Positions 1 to 11,516 of a DNA stretch of 64,000 bases are shown here, in pieces (the stretch's first letter is position 1; each line of letters opens with the position of its first letter). The DNA is from Narthecium ossifragum (lineage: Eukaryota > Streptophyta > Magnoliopsida > Dioscoreales > Nartheciaceae): positions 20,287,148-20,351,147 of the forward strand of contig OY986967.1 in the NCBI GenBank assembly GCA_963920575.1. The letters run 5' to 3'. The notes under the pieces were generated by a model. It worked only from the letters and a program-made list of their open reading frames with translations, did no database searches and had not been told where the DNA came from. Both the position numbers and the translations under genes were made by a program.

Positions 1-1703
1 TTTCCAAACATCCTATTCTACCTCCCCTCAAAATTTGGTTGAATTCCAACAAGTTTTGATAGGTTAAATCCTAGAAAAATTGAATTCACGGCATTGTTCA
101 TGGAACTGTTCACTCAGGCTTCACGGTCAACCGTCGCATAGACCGTGAGCCTTGGATGCCAAAATAGCTTCTCAAGGTCGATGCACGGATCAACCGCCAC
201 TATTCACCCATGCTTCACGGTCGACCGTCGCATAGACCGTGAGCCTCATATGCGAAAACGGCTTACCAGGGTCGATGCTTGGATCGACCGCCAGCCACTA
301 CCTCATCTTAAGATCGACCGTCGCATCGATCGTCGTCCCTTAAATAGTGATTTTCGTGATTTTTTTGGTTTGATTCTTTCATGATACATATCTAATGATG
401 CTAAGAACGTTGCATTCTATTAACAGTGGATTTTCGAGGGATTTATCGGATGTTTTGGACGTGATTTAGCCGTCGATGTAGATTATGTGATTCTTCCCTC
501 AAACATGTAATTTATGGTAATTTGGTTGTTTAATTGCTTAAATACCCCTTGTACATATCCCTTATATCTACTAGACCCGTATGTAGGGTCGAGCCCTATG
601 AATAAGGGATGTTGTTAGCCGGGGCGTGATGACCCCCGGAAATGTATAGAATAAATGGGCTGAAGGGGTGCCCTGCATGATTACATCTGTATGGTTACTT
701 ATCTATTTTGTTGTTTGGGTTAATAGCGTTGCGCCAAGAGAGATATGTTAGTTATATACTTCTTATCGGACTGTTATCTGTTGTTGTAGCATATAGTGAC
801 ACCTATACTAGATGCTTGTATATATATGTGCATGCACTGTATGCGTTAGAGGCATTTAAGGTTAGGCGTGGGCAATGGGTTGTTCGCCAATTAGAGGGCT
901 CGGGCGGCTCGGATCTAGCTCTAAGACTGAAGATGGGTAGCAAGGTCTAGGGTGCAATTGTATTGTTGAAATCTCTCCGTTCTCGAGATTAATGTCTAGT
1001 AGGCTACAATTGTGTTTTATTGAGCTTTAGAGGTCGTGTCGATTCGCTAAGGGAAAGTGCTAAGAATGGATGTCGATGTATTCCCGATGTAGTCCTCATG
1101 CATGGGAATCCTGCTTGGGTAAGGGTAATCCTACATGTTATTGTTCCGCTGCCTCTTGGTAACATGTTCAAGAGAAAGGTTTCATGACAGGAGCTCTTGG
1201 GACATCGATGGGGTTATGAGACCCCTTGGCATACCTTAGACTTAGGCGGAGAAGCAACACTGTTGTTTGCTCCTTTCGGTGTGACCTAGATTAGAACCAT
1301 ACTGAGCTTATTACTCACTCCTATCCGGGCTGCGTTTTGCAGGTGTAGGCGCCAGCTCTTCTTCTGTAGCACCAGATGAACAGGCTTTTGGTGGCGCGTC
1401 GACCTCCAGAGGTGTCTGAAGATTTTTGGGTCCAATTTACTTTGATAGATTGTATAAATGTATAATTTCAGTCTTTGAGAATTTTGATGTCTATGTATAC
1501 ATGTCTATTCGAGGTCTAACTTGTATTAGAAATTTTGTATTATATTCAGATGTATAAATTGAATTTGTAATCGTTTATAATTTGTTAGAATTACAGTTTT
1601 GACCCCAGCTTTAATTGTTACATAAATGGACCAGAGTTGAAGTGAACACATTTAGGTTCCTCACATCCCAGCCCGGATGAGTTTTCTAGGTTGAGCCATG
1701 ACA
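1..1703 (+). repeat. 5' LTR of outer Tekay-like element T1 (left end outside window)
   Basis: This is the right-hand part of a long LTR. It aligns along its length with 59030-60747, the 3' LTR of the same element, and ends in TGACA directly before a methionine-type primer site. The promoter part lies left of the window. What remains is leader and U5 sequence: a palindromic array near 120-335, a conserved block at 855-950 and a conserved CTCACTC...TTTTGCAGGTG block at 1301-1348. The short ORFs inside are chance reading frames. Confidence 0.88.
120..335 (+). repeat. Palindromic array in T1 5' LTR
   Basis: Several imperfect units contain CGGTCGACCG or the half-site GGTCGA/TCGACC followed by CGCATAGACCGTGAGCC-like sequence. 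Each full palindrome is centred on TCGA. The matching array in the 3' LTR is at 59135-59355. Confidence 0.8.
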
Positions 1704-1706
1704 GTT

Positions 1707-1724
1707 TGGTATCACAGCAGGTTG
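1707..1724 (+). promoter_or_regulatory. T1 primer-binding site (initiator Met tRNA type)
   Basis: TGGTATCACAGC lies three bases after the LTR end. It is one base off the standard TGGTATCAGAGC primer site, complementary to the 3' end of initiator methionine tRNA, used by most plant chromoviruses. It fixes the LTR boundary and the plus orientation of T1. Confidence 0.85.
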
Positions 1725-2080
1725 TAGGTCCCAGTGTTAGGATTAGGCTTGCAGTTAGAGCATCCCTGCTTACCTGTTTGCGTTCTTGTGTGACATGCTT
1801 TTTCTTTATTGATTGTTGTGGTGTTTTGGTCTCTGGCAGGTGTATATGGTCATCTTTGGTGAACGTGCAGATGGTGAGGACACGAGCAAGCCGTTCAATT
1901 ACGGGTCGTGGCGAGACGCGGGTTGCGCGTCGCCCGATGGGTCGTAGAGGCTGAGGCATCCCTACTTTGAGAGTCTGCACCAGAGCCAGAGTCGAGAGTT
2001 GAGGTCGTAGAGGAGGGAGACACCTCTTTGTCACCGAGGGGATCTCTCCTCTAATCGACCATCGTGCTATTGCGACAGAA

Positions 2081-2911
2081 GTGATCAATTTTCAGAGGTT
2101 GAACCCGCCTAGGTTCAGCGGTGATGGAGGCGATCCAGCGGTGGAGGACGACTGGCTGGAGGGAGTCAGTTGCATCCTTGACACTCTTTTCGTCCGGGAT
2201 GATCAAGTTTGGGTGAGACTAGCCGCATTCCAGCTCGACGGGGACACGTTGGACAGATGGTGCTCTGCCCAGGCCACCATGGATGGCAGTGACCAATCGT
2301 GGTCCTTGTCTCGGTCATCTTTTCTCGACTCGTACTCCCCCCGCAGTGCGTGTTCGGGCTTTGTTCGGGCTTTGTCCGTGAGTACCAAACCCTTTCTCAT
2401 GGTATTCAAATGGTAGTTTAGTACGTAGCCAGGTTCTCCAGACTAGCTAGATTTGCCAGAGCAGTATCAAGCGACCCTCTTGCCAGAGCTCAACAGTTCC
2501 AGTGGGGGCTCAGGCGGCTGATTGAGGCACAACATGCCAGCACATACGCAGAGGAGATGGAGTGTATCTTGGCAGTGGAGGCTCAGTTGTAGGATCCGGG
2601 GCCTAGGGCAATCCAATCGGTGCCTTCTGTGGGTACCAGTGGTAGAGGTCAGCCGCAGAGAGCAACTCAGGACAGAGGTGGTCAGTGGAAACGACCGAGG
2701 TATCCAGGACACCAGCAACCATACCAGCGTCACTGACCCTAGCACCCAGCAGCAGTCTAGACAGGGAGGCCAACATCTTCTCAGAACTGGGCCTCAGGGG
2801 CAGACATCCACAGGAGGAGATCAAGACCTGTAGCTAGTGCTTGGACCTCCCGTGTGCTACGAGTGCTAGTAGCCAGGGCACATCCGTCGAGACTGTCTGA
2901 CATTGGGAGCG
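2081..2911 (+). pseudogene. T1 gag, first part (broken)
   Basis: This is the structural Gag gene of T1. The reading frame at 2081-2416 encodes a recognisable Ty3/Gypsy Gag core (LNPPRFSG, a DDWL motif, VRLAAFQLDGD). Frameshifts and stops then break it. Near 2850-2900 a CCHC zinc knuckle is still readable (CYEC, two stops, then PGHIRRDCL). Gag would coat the element RNA and form the virus-like particle in the cytoplasm. The gene is interrupted at 2917 by element A and resumes at 13270 in an RG-rich tail. It is certainly non-functional. Confidence 0.85.
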
Positions 2912-2916
2912 CAATG

Positions 2917-4637
2917 ATGTCGCTCAAATGTGTCACGCACAGCGGTCGCGGTGCAGTACAACATAAGAGAGGTCGAACCCACAGAGAGACAGACAAGAAA
3001 GATCCAGAAACGTGAATAACGATGTATTGAAGACAAACAAGAGCGTAAAAGTTAAGAAAATAGATCGAAGATGTGATGATAAGATAAAGTTAACGAAAGA
3101 AATCAAGATTTGAATGAGGCTAGGCTTCAGGAATCACGTCACTCGGATTTAGGTTCTTCTCTTCTCAACGGTTCATATGATACTCAGTTAAGGGATTCAC
3201 ATCCCAATCACCTTAACCGGAAGATAAAGAATTATGAATATGATAAAATATATAAATGTCTCTTCCTATGATTGGTTCTTCCTTTTTATAGTTCTAACTT
3301 TATCCAACCAAACCTAAGAATACACAATACCGGTTGTCACTACAGGCAACGCGCAGCAAAAGTTCATCGGGACAAAGCCCTAACTCTAACCGGATCCCTA
3401 AGAATACACAATACCAACTCTCACAATCGGCAATGCATAGCAAAGATCTCTCGGTATAGAGCCCCAACCTTATCTAACCAGATCCCTAAGAATATATAAT
3501 ACCAGCTGTCACTACGGGCAATGTATAGCAAAGGTCTCGCAAGACTCGGTAGGAGAATCAAAAGAGAAACTATGGGATTATAAGATCATGAAAGAAGCAT
3601 GACTGGATTCATAATATTAATCATCCACATAGAAATCTATAATCTGAAAATAATATTTAAAGATCCAATACATAGAAAAGAGTTTAACAATAAAGCTTAA
3701 AATCTATGAACCATTGTTGGAGAAGAAGCCCTAGTCCTCGCTAGATCATCCGTCCGCCATGCCCGCGGATTACTCGGCCATAGATGGAGATTCCTCCATC
3801 TTCTTCCCTTGGAGAAAGTCCAGAAAAAGCCTCTAAAAACATCCAAGAAGTCCCCTTTGATTAGCCCTAAGTTTCCTATTTATAGGGTCCAAGAATTAGT
3901 AAACTCGGATTAATCAAAACCGTTGATTTTCGTCACTGGGCAAGTCCGATCGATCCTTCTCGGGATGTTGGATCGATCGGTCTCTTGAAATCTCCAATCT
4001 TCTAACTTCGCTCGTGTCCGATCGATGGACGGATCGATCGAACTCTGCTCCTCTAAAAAGCATACGTTCTGTCACCCTTTAATTCCCAAGTCCGATCGAT
4101 CGGATTATGAATGTTGGATCGATTGGTTGAGTAAAAATCCGCTGTTTTTGACTTTTTCCGAGTCCGATCGATCGGACCATTGGTGTCGGATCGATCGGAT
4201 CATATTCAGCCAAAAAATGCATGTTCTGTCACGATTCTGTGAGGTCCGATCGATCGGCCGATCGGCGGATCGCTCGGACTTCCAGCTTATTTTCCTTTCT
4301 GCCATTCAGACTGCGCATCGGAACTGAAATTGCCGTAACTTCCTCTAGGAAACTCGGAATCAAGAACCGTAAAATTCCCCAGAATCTAGACTTCAAGAGC
4401 TTTCCAACCATATATGGCACATCATCTGGTTCTTCATGAGCAGGTACAGATTAATTGTTGAAGTTGATCCATATACTCTTTTCAGCTTCTTTTAGCTCCA
4501 ATTTCCTACATTTTCCAAACAACTATGTGAAGCATATAAAAGTATAAAAATAGTGCTAAAGAAGTTGATTAAGGGTGAAGATATAGCAATTGAGATGGTT
4601 TTAAGGTTGTTCAGAGTGCACTTTCATGCACTCATCA
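2917..4637 (-). repeat. 3' LTR of element A
   Basis: 1721 bp, bounded by TGATG...CATCA. It is very similar to 11517-13264 but lacks one 31-bp unit of the palindromic array. A TATA box on the minus strand (TATAAATA) lies at 3877-3884. Confidence 0.95.
3943..4282 (-). repeat. Palindromic CCGATCGATCGG array in A 3' LTR
   Basis: About five pairs of palindromic or half-palindromic sites of the form TCCGATCGATCGGA, with short spacers. They lie upstream of the LTR TATA box on the minus strand, so in U3. The copy differs from the partner LTR by loss of a 31-bp unit and gain of an 8-bp CCGATCGG. Confidence 0.85.
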
Positions 4638-4673
4638 CACCCCCCAACCAGCTTATTGCTAGTCTCTAGCAAT
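4638..4673 (-). promoter_or_regulatory. 3' PPT of A with upstream hairpin
   Basis: On the minus strand TTGGGGGGTG (4638-4647) directly abuts the LTR start, as expected for the plus-strand primer. Just upstream is a perfect 8-bp stem with an AGA loop, ATTGCTAG-AGA-CTAGCAAT (4655-4673). Confidence 0.85.
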
Positions 4674-5874
4674 TCAAAGCGCATAAAATATAATTAAGCA
4701 CACTAACGGTTCAAGGATGTAGACATGCATGATAAAAATTCTACCTTATCAAGTCGATAGTGTTTTATGCAGTACAGAGCATGGGAACTTCTTATACTTA
4801 TACACATACTACCAACACATGAAATCAACTTCTAAACATCAAAACATGCTAATCACCATCCAGAAGAACACATGTGACGTGACAAATAAATGTTACGTGC
4901 AGAAGCAACTTCTACCCACCATTAGTCCAAACACACTACTATCTTCATGACCAATCATCCAACCCTCGCACTTTAAGTACAGCATGCTCTTTCTCTATTT
5001 TTTTCTTTTCAACTATCAGACACTTTGCCTTTTGACGCGAGCACTCTCCGCTTCTTGAGGCGCAGAGACCCGGTTACTTAGCAAAACACTTAGTAGTTTT
5101 TTTTTTCGCTATAAGTGGTTCTACCTTTTTACACGAGCTCCCCACTTCCTGAGGCAAGAACACCTGGTTACTCAGTAGATCACTTAATAGTTGTTTAGGC
5201 ACAGCTTTATCAAGCTCCAGAACTTTTTCTTCTTGTTTTTTTTTCTTTGCATGCAATACTCAACACTAGCTAATGCTGAAATCATGGTCTAGATTGACAA
5301 TAGCATGCTCATTCCTCTGGTGAGTATAATCGCCACTGCACATAAAGTGTTCGTGTGTGGATCACATGATGTTATACTTTCAGGTTATCACGCATGCAAT
5401 CAATGTATTGGTCAATCCATATGAAAGCAACATATAGAATAAGCATAAAAATTTCAGCTCATGTACAATTTCTACTAATATAATCAAGTCAACACTGTTA
5501 AACTCAATAAGGTAGCATGCACAAGGTCATGCATGCCTACACCCCCCAACCTGAAATTCACATTGTCCTCAATGTGTGCTAATCATGTAAATAAGCAGAA
5601 GGGTGTTGGCTGAATTTTCATATATGACAGAAATAAAAATAGGAAATCGAAATAAGAGCGAGGCCACCTGACAGAATATCGATTATCTCCTCAAGGCTCC
5701 TCATGGTGGCCGAATTTCTCATCTTCAGAATAGTGGTCGAATTCCTCAAGCAAGGCAAACGGTGGTCCAACATCCTAAGAAATAAGAGAGCAAACAAAAA
5801 CAAATGAAAACAAAAGCAAACAAACTAAAACAAACTAACCTAATCAAAAAGGGAAATGATAGATAGGAGAAAGA
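4674..5874 (-). other. Non-coding 3' region of A
   Basis: About 1.2 kb between the integrase stop and the 3' PPT with no credible ORF. It holds two diverged copies of a motif (5040-5100 and 5110-5235) that read, on the minus strand, as AGTAACCGGGT...CTCGCGTAAAAAGG-like units separated by A-rich runs. It also holds the internal PPT. The same region, same order, is found in element E at 54430-55380. Confidence 0.8.
5540..5576 (-). promoter_or_regulatory. Internal PPT-like tract of A with hairpin
   Basis: On the minus strand a perfect 7-bp stem with an AGGA loop, CACATTG-AGGA-CAATGTG (5559-5576), is followed by GGTTGGGGGGTGT (near 5538-5550). It lies about 0.9 kb upstream of the true PPT and repeats its design. 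Confidence 0.75.
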
Positions 5875-7023
5875 TCATCCCTCGTAGACAGGGTCTACAA
5901 GAGAAACGGTGTGCTCCTCAGGGTCCGCTCTCTCTGGAATCTGTTTCAAACGCTGTCCATTAACCGTAAATAATCTCCCCTCCTTTGGGTCTTCAACTTC
6001 CACAGCCCCATTCTCAAATATTCTGCTAATGGTGAAGGGGCCTGTCCAGCGTGATCTCAGCTTCCCAGCATGAAGATGCAGTCGTGCGTCATACAGATAA
6101 GCTTGCTGTCCGACTTGAAACGTCTTCCGCAAGATCTTCTTGTCATGGTAGGCCTTTGTCTTTGCCTTGAAAATCCTAGAACTCTCATAAGCATCGTTCC
6201 TGAGTTCCTCTAGCTCAGACAGCTGGAGTTTTCGTTCCTGACCTGCAGCATCCAAAGTAAGATTTAGTGACTTAATAGCCCAATATGCCTTATGTTCTAA
6301 TTCAACTGGAAGATGACATGGTTTTCCATAAACAAGGCGAAACGGCGACATCCCCAAGGTAGTCTTGTAGGCAGTGCGATATGCCCACAACGCGTCTGAT
6401 AGCCTCAAGGACCAGTCCTTTCGGTTGGGGCTCACTGTCTTCTCCAGGATTTGCTTTATCTCTCTATTGGCTAATTCAGCTTGGCCATTCGTCTGTGGAT
6501 GATAAGCAGTGGAAATCTTATGTGTAACTCCATACCTGCGCATCAAAGCCTCAAAAGAGCGGTTACAAAAATGGGATCCTTGGTCACTAATAATGACCCT
6601 AGGAGTACGAAATCTAGACAAAACATGCTCTTTAAGAAACTTGATGACAGTGGAATGATCATTATTCCTACATGCAATAGCCTCCACCCACTTAGACACG
6701 TATTCCACAGCCAACAATATATATAAATAGCCAAAAGAAGAAGGGAAGGGTCCCATAAAGTCTATACCCCAACAATCAAAAATCTCGACAGCTTGAATTG
6801 GGTTCAAAGGCATCATATGTCTCCTAGATAAAGCTCCTAGTGTTAGGCATCTATCACAGGATTTGCAGAAAATATTAACGTCACGAAACATAGTAGGCCA
6901 GTAAAAACCACATTGAAGAATTTTAGCAGCAGTCTTTTTCACCGAAAAATGGCCTCCACATGCATGAGAGTGACAGAATGTAATGATGCTTTCGATTTCA
7001 TAATCAGGGACACACCTGCGCAT
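5875..7023 (-). pseudogene. Element A integrase
   Basis: A 382-residue open frame for the integrase end of pol, which inserts the cDNA into host DNA. It has an N-terminal HHCC zinc site (H20, H25, C56, C59) and a catalytic D,D-35-E core (D88 in GIDFMGPF, D147 in [10 protein letters not shown]183 in QAELANRE). A C-terminal GPF domain follows ([10 protein letters not shown], about residue 320). All catalytic residues are present, but the frame is cut from RT-RNase H by stops and a frameshift at about 7030-7207, so no full polyprotein can be made. It ends about 1.2 kb before the 3' LTR. I see no chromodomain, as expected for Athila. Confidence 0.88.
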
Positions 7024-7207
7024 AATCTGGTCAGGACAATACTTAAACAGACAAGGATCATCCTAATAAAATTTCTTTACCTCAACAAAGAATCTACGCT
7101 TATCCTGCGCACTCCAAAATGAAGGGATCTCACCTGTCACTAAGTAATTAACAATGTGCGCATACCAGGGCAGTCTTGCAACTGAAAAGAGTTGCTCATC
7201 AGGGAAG

Positions 7208-8437
7208 TCATCCATGAGGTGGCTCATCTTCCGCTACTTCCACCATCAGCCTTGATAGGTGATCAGCAACAACGTTCTCCACGCCCTTTTTATCTTTGAT
7301 GGAGATATCGAATTCCTGTAAGATTAATATCCAACTAATTAGGCGCGCTTTAGCATCCTTCTTGGTGAGAAGGTACTTAAGTGCGGCATGATCAGTGAAA
7401 ATAGTAATGGGAGAACCAATCAAATAAGCACGAAACTTGTCTAATGCAAAGACTATAGCCAATAGTTCTTTTTCAGTGGTAGAATAATTCATCTGTGCAT
7501 TATTCAAGGTTCGGCTAGCATAATGAATAACATGAGGTTTACCATCTTTTCGCTGTCCTAAAACAGCTCCCACAGCAAAATCACTTGCATCACACATCAA
7601 TTCAAAAGGAAGGCTCCAATCGGGTGGTTGCACAATAGGTGCGGAAGTCAATTTATCAATCAAGGCTTGAAAAGCCTTCTGACAATCAATAGTCCACTCA
7701 AAAGGGGTATCCTTTATCAACAGATTACATAAAGGACGAGCAATGGCAGAAAAATTTTGAATGAATCTCCTGTAAAAACCAGCATGCCCTAGAAAGGATC
7801 TAACGTCTTTAACAGTCTTTGGCACAGGAAGATTTGAGATGAGATCGATTTTTGATCGATCTACCTCAATGCCTTTGGAAGAGACAATATGGCCCAACAC
7901 AATGCCTGAGGGCACCATGAAGTGACACTTTTTCCAATTAAGCACAAGGTTCTTCTCCTCACACCTGCTCAAGACTCTCTTTAAGTTTTGCAAGCATGCA
8001 TCAAAAGTATTACCAAATATAGTCAAGTCATCCATATATACTTCCATACATTCCTCGATCATATCAACAAACATACTCATCATACAACGCTGAAAAGTAG
8101 CAGGAGCATTACATAATCCAAATGGCATTCTACGGAAAGCATAAGTACCAAAAGGACATGTAAAAGTAGTTTTTTCCTGATCCTCTAAAGCAATCTCAAT
8201 CTGATAATATCCAGAATAACCGTCGAGAAAACAATAAAAAGGATGTCCAGCTACTCTTTCTAAAATCTGATCTAGAAAAGGGAGTGGAAAATGATCCTTA
8301 CGGATGGCAGCATTCAATTTTCTATAATCTATGCACATACGCCATCCTGTCACTAATTTGGTGGGGACAAAGTCTCCACTTTCATTTTTAACAACAGTGA
8401 CACCAGATTTTTTAGGCACAACCTGTGTAGGGCTCAC
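7208..8437 (-). pseudogene. Element A reverse transcriptase and RNase H
   Basis: A 409-residue frame carrying the polymerase and RNase H of pol. The RT palm shows the first aspartate in FLDGYSGY (D72), the [14 protein letters not shown] block and the catalytic YMDD (134-137). RNase H follows at about 285-375, with [15 protein letters not shown] and the TDH motif. The start is artificial: the upstream frame runs out at 8434 through a frameshift within the RT N-terminus. The downstream end at 7208 is also a break, before the integrase linker. The active sites look complete, so this copy died through frameshifts and not through active-site loss. Confidence 0.9.
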
Positions 8438-10632
8438 CCATTTGCTATCAGCAATGGGTAGATAATCCCTGCATCTAATAATTTCAACACTTCAGTTTTT
8501 ACTACCTCTTTCATTGTAGGGTTCAACCTACGCTGAGGATCCCTGCGAGGTACAGCCCCTTGTTCGAGATTAATCATATGGGAACATATCAAGGGACTAA
8601 TACCTTTCAGATCTGCTATACTCCATCTAATAGCTGATTTATGCTCATTCAAAATTCTAAGTAATTGCTCACCTTGCTCTGGAGTTAATGCTGAAGAAAT
8701 AATCACTGGGTATGTATCACCTGGACCAAGATAGGCGTGCTTTAAACCTTGAGGAAGCGGCTTCAAGTCCAGCTTGGGCGGCTCTATGGATGATGGTGTT
8801 GGTGGCTGTCCTCTTTCTGGCAATTCTTCAAACTTTGGATTCCATGGACCTGCAAAGGAACAATGTTCTAAATTTTTACACATACCATCAACATCAACAT
8901 TTTCATCCAAATCTAATTCAAGAGAATTAATTTCAGTGGTAGCAAACTCATCTTCAGTGAGCAAATCAATCTGGTCAGTCTGCTGGCATTCATCACCCTC
9001 ATCAGGCTGCTTAGCAACATTAAAAACATTAATTTCTAAAGTCATATTCCCAAAAGTTAACTTCATTAAGCCATTCCTGCAATTAATTATAGTATTAGCA
9101 GTAGCAAGAAACGGTCTACCTAAGATAATGGGAATCCTAAAATCAGCAGTTACTATAGCCTGAGTATCCAAGACTAAGAAATCAACAGGATAATAAAATT
9201 TATCTATTTGAACAAGCACATCCTCAACTACTCCTCGTGGAGTTTTCGTGGATCTATCTGCCAATTGCAATATCACAGATGTCGACTTAATCTGTCCCAA
9301 ACCAAGTTGCAAGTAAACAGAATATGGCATCAAATTAACACTTGCACCAAGATCTAATAAAGCTTGTCCTACTTCATGCTCTCCAATGAAACAAGATACA
9401 GTAGGACAGCCAGGATCCTTATATTTAGGAGGAATCCTGTGCTGAAGCAATGCACTAACCTGCTCTGTTAAAAACGCAGTTTTCTTTACATGATGTTGTC
9501 TTTTCATAGTGCATAAATCTTTAATCACTTTAGCATATGTAGGAATTTGCTTAATAACATGCAAAAGAGGAAGGTTTACCTTAACCTGCCGAAGATGCTC
9601 CAAAATCTCACTGTTGGGCTCCATAATAAATTTAGTGTATTTCAATGCCTGAGGGAAAGGGACACGTACCTGAAAGTCACATGGTGTAGGGCCATCTGAA
9701 TGATCGGTCTCTACATGGTCCTCCTCAATTCGGTCCTCTTCTTCAATAGCAATAGGAGATTCGGTGGCCTCTTGGGAAGGGCTTTTTGTTGTCTTCCCGC
9801 TTCTTGTAGTTATGGCATTCATCTCCTTCACATTATTTTGCTCAACACTAGATACCTGCGTTTGTTGAGGTTGAGCTGGGAACTTCCCTCGTTCATGCAC
9901 GCTCAAAGAGTTGATCAACTTTGTGATCTGGCTCTTGATCTCTTGAATATCCTCCTTCCTTTCCTTAGATTCCTGCACAATCATAGATTTCAATTCCTGT
10001 AAATTATCATTAAATGTAGGCCTAAGAAAACCAGATGTATTATAAGGAGGGTTAGAAAAAGGCTTATTAGGTGGCGGTTGATGATGCTCGTTGCTCTGTG
10101 GGGCGTTCGACTTCCAGCTGAAATTTGGATGCTCTCGCCATCCTGGATTATATGTCTCTGAATAGGGAGTGTATGGCCTCCTGAATCCGCCTACAGCGTT
10201 ACAATGCTCGTCGTACACACCTCTCATCTCAGCATAGGTGGGGCAATCATCAATCTGGTGGTCCGCGCCTTGACAGATCGCACATGGTTCAGCCGGCCTT
10301 GTAGGTTCATTGTATGGAGAGGTTCGGGCTGCCATCATATATTTGGTCTTTAATAGCTCCAGCTCCCTTGTTAGACTCTCCACTTTTGCCTTGAGTGCAT
10401 CCTCCTCCCGCAGCTGATAAATTCCTCCACCTTGTTGCTGCGGTGGTAGTCTGGCCCTGTTTGTACTTTCTGTTGTACTCGATCCAGTCCATGTGTGAGC
10501 TTTCTCAGCAAGCTCTGTCAAATACTCAATAGCTGCGTCAGGATCTTTTTGCAAAAATTCACCATTACACATCATCTCAACAAATTGGCGTTCTCTAACA
10601 GTTAAACCATCATAGAAATAACAAGACGCCAA
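8434..10632 (-). pseudogene. Element A Gag C-terminal half and protease
   Basis: A 732-residue frame. It begins inside Gag (YFYDGLTVRERQF) and has a CCHC knuckle at C117-C120-H125-C130. A long charged linker follows, then an aspartic protease with a DLGAS active site at about residue 430 (DLGAS in place of the usual DSGAS or DTGAS, as also seen in element B). It ends at the start of RT. The overlap with 10602-11261 on one side and 7208-8437 on the other marks two frameshifts, not separate genes. Confidence 0.85.
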
Positions 10633-11261
10633 CTTTCATATCCATGATGAGGACATAAATTCAACATGTCTTTAAATCGTTCCCACGCCTGATACAGAGT
10701 TTCACTATCCTTCTGTGTGAAAATCGAAATCTGTCTCTTAAGTGCATTGGTTTTGTGCTGTGGGAAATACTTGTTGAAAAATATCTGTGTCATTTCAGCC
10801 CAAGATCCTATAGATCGTGGCCTCAAGGAATATAACCAACTCTTTGCTCTATCCTTCAGTGAGAAGGGAAAGAACTTAAGTCGGATCATATCTAGTGCAC
10901 CTGGTTGGCCATGGAAGGTCGCTACTACTTCCTCAAACTCCCTAATATGCACATATGGATTTTCATTTTCCAACCCATGAAAGGTAGGAAGCAACTGAAT
11001 CATGCCAGGTTTAAAGTCAACATGTGCTGCATTAGGTGGAAACATGATGCATGAAGGTGTAGTAGTGCGTGTTGGATGCAAATATTCTTGCAAACTCCTA
11101 GGAGCTTGTTGTTCCTCGTGCTCAGCCATAATGAAAGTATGATGTGAAGTTTGTGACTGTGCGTCAAAGAGATCAGCAATATATGTCTCACTATCAGAAG
11201 TTTCAGAATCACCCTCGGGGTGTCTAGCAAATCTGCCTAGTTCGTCTCTATACCGAGGCAT
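10602..11261 (-). pseudogene. Element A Gag N-terminal half
   Basis: This starts at the methionine of MPRYRDELGRFARHPEG. The frame is open about 20 codons further upstream, but that lead is hydrophobic and not Gag-like. It contains the retrotransposon Gag core (MIQLLPTFHGLENENPYVH, RLKFFPFSLKDRAKSWLYSL, KYFPQHKTNALKRQISIF) and stops at about 10602 through a frameshift at a point where B reads on. The protein would form the particle shell. It lies about 0.25 kb downstream of the PBS. Confidence 0.85.
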
Positions 11262-11487
11262 ACACCAGCAAACACGCAATTCAAAAGATGCGAACCAACT
11301 AAAGAAAATAAGCAAAAACAATAATTGAAACTAGACTTACTAACTAAAACCGAATAAAAGAAAACAATCCTAATAGAGAAGAAAAATCAAATCTACAATA
11401 AAAAAAAAATAAAAACTAAAGAAACTGAACGAAGTTACCGCTTTCGGTGTCTACAATCACTATAATCTGATTCTGGCGCTTTTCTGA

Positions 11488-11512
11488 ACCGTCTCCCCGG
11501 CAACGACGCCAA
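11488..11512 (-). promoter_or_regulatory. PBS of A (tRNA-Asp type)
   Basis: The minus strand reads TTGGCGTCGTTGCCGGGGA, one base off TGGCGCCGTTGCCGGGGA, a few bases inside the 5' LTR end. That sequence is complementary to the 3' end of tRNA-Asp, the primer known for Athila/Calypso-type elements. Elements B and E have the unmutated form. Confidence 0.88.
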
Positions 11513-11516
11513 TTTT

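Noticed and set aside
3943..4282. CRISPR-like array
   Set aside because: Repeats are palindromic and degenerate, spacers are related to one another, and the array lies in a plant LTR.
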